This document shows, piece by piece, positions 1 to 4,589 of a stretch of DNA of 7,111 bases; position 1 is the stretch's first letter, and every line of letters begins with the position of its first letter. Location of the stretch: NCBI GenBank assembly GCA_023432885.1, contig JAEZEU010000576.1, positions 1 to 7,111 of the forward strand, in the 5' to 3' direction. The position numbers and the translations under genes were made by a program. This stretch comes from Pseudomonadota bacterium. Its GTDB lineage: Bacteria > Pseudomonadota > Alphaproteobacteria > Rhizobiales > Xanthobacteraceae. Under the pieces are notes generated by a model. That model was not told the DNA's origin and made no database searches. It saw only the letters and a program-made list of their open reading frames with translations.

Positions 1-62
1 TCGAGATTACCGTGGCGATCCAGAGCAGCCTGAAAACTCTGTGACGAAACGGGCTTAGGGCT

Positions 63-83
63 GCAGAAGCCGCGGCGCTCTGC
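63..83 (+). terminator. Small GC-rich hairpin, possible terminator
   Basis: GCAG (63-66) pairs with CTGC (80-83) and AGC (68-70) pairs with GCT (77-79), with a single bulged A at 67 and a six-base loop. It lies about 19 bases after the TGA that would end the possible reading frame at 3-44, where a terminator would be expected. No T-run follows, so an intrinsic terminator is only weakly supported. Confidence 0.15.
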
Positions 84-344
84 TTGTGCCGGCTCGCTCC
101 CATGGCCATCGCTGCGCTCCTGGAAATACGCGAGAACTACCGAATCATCCTTTTTGGCGGCCGTTTTGTTCCTCCTTCTTGCCGGTGGATCTTTCGGTCG
201 ACGTCAGGATGCAGACCAGCTGGGCTGGTTCGAGGGAAGAATTGGCCGCGCTGGATCAACCCGCAAGGACCTAAGTCTTGGCGCGCTTGTTCGGAGACAT
301 TTGATCTACGAATCCAAGCGTAGTCGCCAAATGCCAATTCCGTG

Positions 345-372
345 TTGATATGCACCTTCGGAGACATATATG
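345..372 (+). promoter_or_regulatory. Candidate sigma70-type promoter for the stress-protein gene
   Basis: TTGATA at 345-350 matches five of six bases of the -35 consensus. TATATG at 367-372 matches the first four bases of the -10 consensus. The spacer is 16 bases, within the normal range. Transcription would start near 379, giving a leader of about 170 nucleotides before the ATG at 549. The middle TTCGGAGACAT repeat (357-367) lies in the spacer and reaches the -10 box. Single promoters predicted by eye are often wrong, and alphaproteobacterial housekeeping promoters are looser than the E. coli consensus. Confidence 0.3.
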
Positions 373-382
373 CGAAGTGATG

Positions 383-392
383 TCTGATCAGA
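383..392. promoter_or_regulatory. 10-bp palindrome near the predicted transcription start
   Basis: TCTGATCAGA is a perfect inverted repeat placed a few bases after the start expected from the promoter at 345-372, a position typical of repressor operators. A perfect 10-bp palindrome is expected several times by chance in a window this long, so position is the only argument for function. Confidence 0.15.
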
Positions 393-418
393 TTCTCAAT
401 CTTCGTTTCTCTTGTTCG

Positions 419-483
419 GAGCCCGGCGAAAACGGGTCGTGCCCCGGGCGTGCGGCCGCATCGGCAGGTCCACTCCCGGGCTC
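419..483 (+). promoter_or_regulatory. GC-rich inverted repeats in the leader of the stress-protein gene
   Basis: GAGCCCGG (419-426) and CCGGGCTC (476-483) are perfect complements and could form an 8-bp stem. A competing partner for the first arm, CCGGGC, lies between them at 444-449, and a small CCCG/CGGG hairpin (422-425 with 433-436) is also possible. The left arm begins within the third TTCGGAG repeat. Mutually exclusive stems just before a ribosome binding site could affect leader structure or translation, but no known riboswitch or leader peptide is recognised. Confidence 0.25.
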
Positions 484-536
484 GCTTGGGCAACCTTGCA
501 CCTAGCGAGAGGGGATTGATTACCCTTTGTTTTCAC

Positions 537-542
537 GAGGAA
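537..542 (+). promoter_or_regulatory. Ribosome binding site fixing the start at 549
   Basis: GAGGAA sits six bases before the ATG at 549. It supports that start over the in-frame GTG at 450, which would add 33 residues without the compact beta-strand opening of a Usp fold. Confidence 0.75.
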
Positions 543-548
543 CCTGAG

Positions 549-1406
549 ATGAACATCGTTGTTGCAACCGATTTCTCCACTCGTTCGAACCGCGCCCTAC
601 GGCAGGCTGGACTCCTGGCGCAAACGGCCGGCGCCCAGCTGCATCTCATCCATGTCGTGGACGAGGATCAGCCGGCAGATATGGTCCGCTCGGAGGAGCG
701 CGAGGCAAAGCGGGTGCTGTCTGAGCAGATTGCCTCCATGCCCGAGTTGCAGGGCGTTCGTTGCAGTCCTTTGGTGACGACCGGATATGCCTTCGACGGC
801 ATCTTGCGAACGGCTCAATCGCTGGCGCCCGAGCTTATTGTGATGGGGCAGCATCGCAGACAGTTCTTGATCGATATGTTCGCCGGCACGACCATTGAAC
901 GTGTTGTTCGGCGAGGTCGATATCCGGTCTTGATGGTCAACAACGAGGCACAGCAGAACTACGAACGTGTTCTCGTGCCCGTCGATATGTCGAACGCGTC
1001 AGCCAACGCGGTCCGTGTCGCGATGGCTGCCGGACTGATGAGTGAGGAGGGGGCGGTTACGATCCTTCACGCTTTCTCACCGCTGGGGAAGTCGAGAATG
1101 ATCGCGGCTGGCGCTCACCCGATCACAATCGACGAGTACGTCAGGAGCGAGAGCGAAAGGACGATGGATGAACTAACGGCGTTTCTCGTGTCGAGCGATC
1201 TTCAGAACAAGAACTGGTCTCTTCGGGTCGAAGAGGGAGCGCCTATGCAGGTGATCAATCGTGTTGTCTCGGGCACCCGTCCGGACTTGCTGGTGATGGG
1301 GACCCACAATCGCACTGGACTATCTCGAGCGTTGATCGGTAGCGTGACTGAAGAGGCCCTGCGCACACTCAAAGTGGATATTCTCGCCGTTCCTCCGGCT
1401 TCCTGA
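549..1406 (+). CDS. Tandem-domain universal stress protein (UspA family)
   Basis: This gene encodes a 285-residue soluble, probably cytoplasmic protein with two Usp domains. Domain 1 spans about residues 1-131, opening with MNIVVATDFS and containing LHLIHVVD near 31-38. Domain 2 spans about 139-283, opening with ERVLVPVDMS. Each ends with the family's C-terminal block: PELIVMGQHRRQ at 94-105 with GTT at 113-115, and PDLLVMGTHNRTG at 245-257 with GS at 264-265. ATP-binding Usp proteins usually show G-2x-G-9x-G(S/T). Here the second glycine is Arg103 in domain 1 and Asn254 in domain 2, while the spacing and final G(S/T) are kept, so nucleotide binding is uncertain. Tandem Usp proteins are linked to stress survival, often under oxygen limitation or stationary phase. 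The biochemical role cannot be read from sequence. The gene converges on mrpG and is not part of the antiporter operon. The ATG at 549 is chosen because of GAGGAA at 537-542 and because the protein then begins directly with the first beta strand. Confidence 0.93.
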   Translation: MNIVVATDFSTRSNRALRQAGLLAQTAGAQLHLIHVVDEDQPADMVRSEEREAKRVLSEQIASMPELQGVRCSPLVTTGYAFDGILRTAQSLAPELIVMGQHRRQFLIDMFAGTTIERVVRRGRYPVLMVNNEAQQNYERVLVPVDMSNASANAVRVAMAAGLMSEEGAVTILHAFSPLGKSRMIAAGAHPITIDEYVRSESERTMDELTAFLVSSDLQNKNWSLRVEEGAPMQVINRVVSGTRPDLLVMGTHNRTGLSRALIGSVTEEALRTLKVDILAVPPAS

Positions 1407-1485
1407 AATGCGCACGTGGCCCCCATCACTCCGGATGATCCCCGTGGTTAAGGACTTCTGCTCGCGAATTGTCTGTTTGGCTTAT

Positions 1486-1506
1486 CGCAAGCCCGGCGCG
1501 CTTGCG
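1486..1506. terminator. Hairpin in the convergent gap between the stress gene and mrpG
   Basis: CGCAAGC (1486-1492) and GCTTGCG (1500-1506) form a perfect 7-bp stem around a 7-base loop. It is the best hairpin in the 123-base gap between two converging genes, so it could end transcripts from both sides. No T-run follows on either strand, so it is not a classical intrinsic terminator. Nothing else in 1407-1529 stands out apart from the 8-bp palindrome CGCTAGCG at 1510-1517. Confidence 0.3.
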
Positions 1507-1529
1507 CGTCGCTAGCGTCGTTTGAAGTG

Positions 1530-1868
1530 TTAGCGCCCGTTACTCCGCCTCTCGAATTCATCGTCGCGGAAACGTGCCGCCCGAACCAGGATTGTCAAAG
1601 TGATCGGCGTCGTCACCGTAACAAATATCAAGATCAGGATCTCGTGCAGTACCGGCCGCGTGCCGAGCGCCGAGAAATAGATCATGGACCCCAGCGCGAC
1701 GCAGGTAACACCGAGGGTGGTGCCGAGCGTAGGGGCGTGGACCCGCTGGTAAAAGCTCCCAAGCCGCACCAGTCCCAGCGCGCCGATCAGAGTAATCGCC
1801 GCCCCGGCAACCAGGAGGGTTGCGGCGAGCACTACGACCAGATCGGGAATTTCCGCCGGTTGCATCAT
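1530..1868 (-). CDS. mrpG: Mrp antiporter subunit G (MrpG/MnhG/PhaG)
   Basis: A small membrane protein of 112 residues, a usual length for MrpG. It is one of the small subunits required for assembly and activity of the Mrp complex in the cytoplasmic membrane. Three membrane segments are visible, about residues 9-33, 49-66 and 74-97. The signature block GLVRLGSFYQRVHAPTLGTT (32-51) joins the first two. Segment three carries the conserved proline (TVTTPIT, Pro88), followed by the basic end VRAARFRD. The start is the first of two adjacent ATG codons. It overlaps the mrpF stop in ATGA (1865-1868) and is preceded by GAGGT six bases upstream. This is the last gene of the operon. It ends in TAA and faces the stress-protein gene across a 123-base gap. 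Confidence 0.96.
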   Translation of the reverse strand: MMQPAEIPDLVVVLAATLLVAGAAITLIGALGLVRLGSFYQRVHAPTLGTTLGVTCVALGSMIYFSALGTRPVLHEILILIFVTVTTPITLTILVRAARFRDDEFERRSNGR

Positions 1869-2143
1869 TCTATTACCTCTCCCCGAAGCAGGAATTTGGC
1901 CAATGCTAGCGTACTAGCGAATCCGAGCAGGGCAATGATCAGGGCGACTTCGAAATAGAGCGGGGTGCCGGATCTAATACCGAAGACAAGAAGAAGCAGC
2001 ATCGCGTTTACATACAGGCTGTCGAACGCGAGCACCCTGTCCTGTGCACGAGGACCCCGAATAAGTCGGAAAGTCGCGCAAGCCATCGCGATCCCGAGCA
2101 TTATCTGGGCTGCGTTGGTCGACCAGACGAGGAGCGTACTCAT
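1865..2143 (-). CDS. mrpF: Mrp antiporter subunit F (MrpF/MnhF/PhaF)
   Basis: A 92-residue membrane protein, the normal MrpF length, with three hydrophobic segments at about residues 8-27, 42-57 and 63-84. The family hallmark between segments one and two, GPRAQDRVLAFDSL (30-43), is present with Asp35, Arg36 and Asp41. The conserved Asp of this loop is known to matter for antiport or complex assembly in Bacillus Mrp. An upstream start at 2197 would add 18 residues lying inside mrpE. I prefer the ATG at 2143 because it overlaps the mrpE stop in ATGA, like the other junctions, has GGAG eight bases upstream (2152-2155), and gives the family's length. It is translationally coupled to mrpE and mrpG. 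Confidence 0.96.
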   Translation of the reverse strand: MSTLLVWSTNAAQIMLGIAMACATFRLIRGPRAQDRVLAFDSLYVNAMLLLLVFGIRSGTPLYFEVALIIALLGFASTLALAKFLLRGEVIE

Positions 2144-2628
2144 GCGAAGATCTCCAGCAGCGGCCGCTCGTATCGATCCTTGATGGTGCGGATCCATTCG
2201 GATCTATCGACCAAGTCGAGAACATGGATAGTCAAAATGCCGCTTGTGGCGTCAAAATCTACCCATAGGGTTCCCGGCGTAGACGTGATGATGCAGGCGA
2301 GCGCCCCAAGTCCATATGGGTCACGAAGCTCGAGCGGTATTTCGACGAACCCCGAACGCCACCTGCGTCGTTTCAGGCCGAGCACGAGACGCGCGACGGC
2401 GATGTTGGAGAGCGTGATGTCAATGATGACCAAAGCGAATAGCCGGAGGATAACTCCGGGGCGTCGCAGATGCGCTTTCGGCGGAGCCAGCCTCTCCAGC
2501 GACCATCCACCGAACAGGGCCACGACGGCGCCCAAGAGAATGTGTCCCAGCGAAATGGACTGATTCAATAACAGCCACAGCCCGAGCAGGGCAGCGCTCA
2601 CAATCGGAAACGGCAGAATCGCCCTCAT
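2140..2628 (-). CDS. mrpE: Mrp antiporter subunit E (MrpE/MnhE/PhaE)
   Basis: A 162-residue subunit, typical in length for the family. Hydrophobic segments lie at about residues 4-22, 27-42 and 58-84, followed by a C-terminal cytoplasmic domain. That domain holds the conserved core ACIITSTPGTLWVDFD (111-126), which matches the family TPGT-x-xVD motif, and ends in ILTIHVLDLVD. In Bacillus Mrp, MrpE is needed for full assembly of the complex. The basic stretch KRRRWRSG (86-93) just after the third segment fits a cytoplasmic anchor under the positive-inside rule. The ATG overlaps the mrpD stop in ATGA (2625-2628), with the purine-rich AAGGTGGAG ending just before it. No truncation or odd feature is seen. 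Confidence 0.96.
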   Translation of the reverse strand: MRAILPFPIVSAALLGLWLLLNQSISLGHILLGAVVALFGGWSLERLAPPKAHLRRPGVILRLFALVIIDITLSNIAVARLVLGLKRRRWRSGFVEIPLELRDPYGLGALACIITSTPGTLWVDFDATSGILTIHVLDLVDRSEWIRTIKDRYERPLLEIFA

Positions 2629-4247
2629 GCTCCACCTTCACGATGGTGCATCTGCGCCGTTGCAGGACGAAGCACTCCACGAATGTAGTCTTGCGGAGCA
2701 TGTAACGACTGCGCAGTTGCGCGCATGTAGCGCATGATCGGTCCAGCCTGAACCGTCTGGATTGCGCAGAGAAACAGCAACGCGATCACAGGCGTCATCT
2801 CGACCACGCGCACGCGTGGCACGGTTCTTTCCGGCGCGGCCCAGAATGCCTGGATGCCGGCGCGGCTCATTGCGAGCAGGGCCGCCAAACCAGATAGGAT
2901 CAGGACAGCCATGAAGATCCAGCCTGACGCGGACACTCCATCCGATCCCGAATCAATCGCGGCGCGGAGTAAGGCGAACTTGGCTATGAAGCCCGAGAGG
3001 GGCGGCAAGCCAGAGATTACGAGAGCGCAGCCGATGAAGGCCAAGCCGAGAATGCTCATCGTTGCCGGGGTGGCGATGCCGACCTCGGCTGAATCTTCCA
3101 ATTCGTTCTCCTCTCCGTAGACCTCGCGGGTCACGGCTATCATGTCCGCGCCAGGCTCGCGCCCTCTCTCCACCAGTTCGAGCAGCAGGAAGAAGGCGCT
3201 CAGGCCGAGTGTCGAACTGATGATGTAGAAGAGCGCGGCTCCGGTCATGGCCGGCTGCCCCATGCCGATGGCCGCGAGGACCGTGCCCGACGAGACAAGA
3301 ACTGAAAATGCCGCCAGGCGTGCCGTATCTTGAGAAGCAAGGCTGCCGATCGTACCGAACATGACGGTGGCTATCCCACCGAACAGCAACAGATCGCTCC
3401 CTAACTGTGCCGATGCGCCGGCTTCCGGTCCGAACAGCAGAAGTGAGAGCCGGAGCACGATGTAGGCCCCCACTTTCGTAAGGATTGCGAACATCGACGC
3501 GACCGGGGGCGGTGCGGCGGCATAAGTACCGGGCAGCCAGAAGCATAGCGGCCACATTCCGGCCTTGACCAGGAATGCGATACCCAGGATGCCGGCTCCA
3601 GCCTCGAAATATGCGCGATCCTCCGCTCGAATGGCCGGAATGCGCGCGGCGAGATCCGCCATGTTGAGGGTTCCTGAAACGCCGTAGATCAGGCCGACTC
3701 CAATCAGAAACAGCAGTGAAGCCGCAAGGTTGATGACGATGTAGTGCATCCCTGCCATCACCCGCGCGGCGCCGGAGCCGTACATCGCCAGCCCGTAGGA
3801 GGCTGCAAGCAGCACCTCAAAGAAGACGAAGAGGTTGAACAAGTCGCCCGTCAGAAACGCGCCGTTGATTCCCATCAGCAGAAATTGAAACAGGGGATGG
3901 AAGAGCACGCCCGCCCGGTACCAGCGGGCGAGCGAGAATACCGCCGCCGCGGTCGCGAGCAGACTAGTCAGGAGCACCATGAGAGCGGCAAGCCGGTCCA
4001 CCACCAGTACAATGGCGAATGGTGCCGGCCAATTGCCCAGGCGGTACACGCCGGTCAGGCCCGTCGGGCTTGCGTCGGCTTTTCGGATCAGTACGACGGA
4101 AATGGCGATGAGTGCCAAGCAAGCCGCGATATTGAGGGCGGCATTCACGTTTCGTCGTCGTTCACCTCCAAGGACGAGCATTACCGCGCCCGCAAACAAC
4201 GGAAGTATGATCGGCGCGACCATGAGATGGTCTTCGAAGGGACTCAC
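2625..4247 (-). CDS. mrpD: Mrp antiporter subunit D (MrpD/MnhD/PhaD), NuoM/NuoN-like
   Basis: A 540-residue polytopic membrane protein of the proton-translocating antiporter-like family shared with complex I NuoL/M/N. Key charged residues of the proposed proton path are present: Glu144 in VFFEVLLAASYG, Lys228 in LVKAGMWPLCFWLPG, Lys258 in AILTKVGAY and Lys423 in PPLSGFIAKFALL. Glu144 matches the essential MrpD glutamate of Bacillus (Glu137). MrpD is thought to carry out ion and proton exchange together with MrpA. The usual histidine of the block LAAFSVLVSSGTVL (311-324) is Ser319 here; MrpA of the same operon keeps His in the matching place. An acidic loop, EVYGEENELEDSAEVG (375-390), precedes the last helices. 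The start is GTG: it overlaps the mrpC stop in GTGA (4244-4247) and has a strong upstream binding site. An in-frame ATG eight codons later is possible but lacks these supports. Confidence 0.97.
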   Translation of the reverse strand: MSPFEDHLMVAPIILPLFAGAVMLVLGGERRRNVNAALNIAACLALIAISVVLIRKADASPTGLTGVYRLGNWPAPFAIVLVVDRLAALMVLLTSLLATAAAVFSLARWYRAGVLFHPLFQFLLMGINGAFLTGDLFNLFVFFEVLLAASYGLAMYGSGAARVMAGMHYIVINLAASLLFLIGVGLIYGVSGTLNMADLAARIPAIRAEDRAYFEAGAGILGIAFLVKAGMWPLCFWLPGTYAAAPPPVASMFAILTKVGAYIVLRLSLLLFGPEAGASAQLGSDLLLFGGIATVMFGTIGSLASQDTARLAAFSVLVSSGTVLAAIGMGQPAMTGAALFYIISSTLGLSAFFLLLELVERGREPGADMIAVTREVYGEENELEDSAEVGIATPATMSILGLAFIGCALVISGLPPLSGFIAKFALLRAAIDSGSDGVSASGWIFMAVLILSGLAALLAMSRAGIQAFWAAPERTVPRVRVVEMTPVIALLFLCAIQTVQAGPIMRYMRATAQSLHAPQDYIRGVLRPATAQMHHREGGA

Positions 4248-4588
4248 GATTCCGGCTCCCTTCCATCGACGTGATCGGTGCCGGTGAGTCCGCGAGCGGC
4301 GATCAGAACGACCAACAACAACGCAGTAGTCGCAAAGCTTATGACAATCGCGGTTAGTACAAGTGCCTGCGGCAGCGGATCGGCATACTGAGATGGATCA
4401 CCGGGCATTTTGTTGGTCAGGATCGGCAGGGCGTCGGTCTTGAGCCGCCCCATGGCAAGGATAAAGAGGTTCACGGCGTAGGACAGCAGCGAAAGGCCGA
4501 TGATGACTTGAAAGGTGCGTGGCCGCAGGATCAACCAAACTCCTGAGCCGGCGAGTACTCCGATTCCGAGAGCAAGCACGACTTCCAT
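4244..4588 (-). CDS. mrpC: Mrp antiporter subunit C (MrpC/MnhC/PhaC), NuoK-like
   Basis: A 114-residue membrane protein, the family's normal length, related to complex I subunit NuoK. Three membrane segments are visible at about residues 3-20, 27-47 and 75-98. The family signature DPLPQALVLTAIVIS (70-84) starts the third segment, and IIGLSLLSYAVNLFI (29-43) matches the second-helix consensus. The acidic membrane residues used by NuoK in proton transfer are absent from the second helix, as is usual for MrpC. The ATG lies one base after the mrpAB stop and has GAGGTG seven bases upstream (4596-4601), inside the end of mrpAB. Its stop overlaps the mrpD GTG start. Confidence 0.97.
   Translation of the reverse strand: MEVVLALGIGVLAGSGVWLILRPRTFQVIIGLSLLSYAVNLFILAMGRLKTDALPILTNKMPGDPSQYADPLPQALVLTAIVISFATTALLLVVLIAARGLTGTDHVDGREPES
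4256..4264 (-). promoter_or_regulatory. Ribosome binding site that decides the GTG start of mrpD
   Basis: On the minus strand this reads GGAAGGGAG, eight bases before the GTG at 4247. It lies inside the end of mrpC. It makes the GTG the likely start rather than the ATG at 4223. Confidence 0.65.
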
Positions 4589-4589
4589 T

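Larger units (their letters stand above)
286..421. repeat. Three direct copies of TTCGGAG in the upstream region
   Basis: The heptamer TTCGGAG occurs at 290-296, 357-363 and 415-421. Copies one and two share the longer TTCGGAGACAT (290-300 and 357-367). Copies one and three share CTTGTTCGGAG (286-296 and 411-421). The copies are 67 and 58 bases apart, all on the same strand, within 260 bases of the start of the stress-protein gene. They could be binding sites for a regulator, or remnants of a small local duplication. No known operator is recognised in them. Confidence 0.45.
1..548. other. Gene-free region upstream of the stress-protein gene
   Basis: I see no convincing gene here. Open frames on both strands lack a ribosome binding site, a standard start and recognisable protein families. 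Bases 3-44 read in frame as a possible C-terminal tail (EITVAIQSSLKTL, then TGA) of a plus-strand gene starting left of the window; its third positions are mostly G or C, but 13 codons are too few to be sure. A hairpin follows at 63-83. Frame 1 stays open from 34 to 348 and includes a hydrophobic stretch (LAAVLFLLLAGG, about 154-189), but it has only a TTG start and no Shine-Dalgarno sequence. From about 286 onward the region holds repeats, a candidate promoter and inverted repeats, listed separately, which fit a regulatory leader for the gene at 549. Confidence 0.6.

Noticed and set aside
137..493. Minus-strand open frame of 118 codons upstream of the stress gene
   Set aside because: It shows no binding site, no known motif and an Arg-rich composition throughout, and it overlaps the likely promoter and leader of the Usp gene.
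301..520. FNR/FixK-type boxes before the stress-protein gene
   Set aside because: TTGAT occurs three times (starting at 301, 345 and 515), but none is followed by ATCAA at the required 4-base spacing.
450..548. N-terminal extension of the stress protein from a GTG at 450
   Set aside because: The ATG at 549 has GAGGAA six bases upstream and starts directly at the first Usp beta strand. The 33 extra residues resemble no known domain.
2144..2197. 18-residue N-terminal extension of MrpF
   Set aside because: It lies inside mrpE, exceeds the family length, and ignores the ATGA overlap and GGAG binding site that mark the start at 2143.
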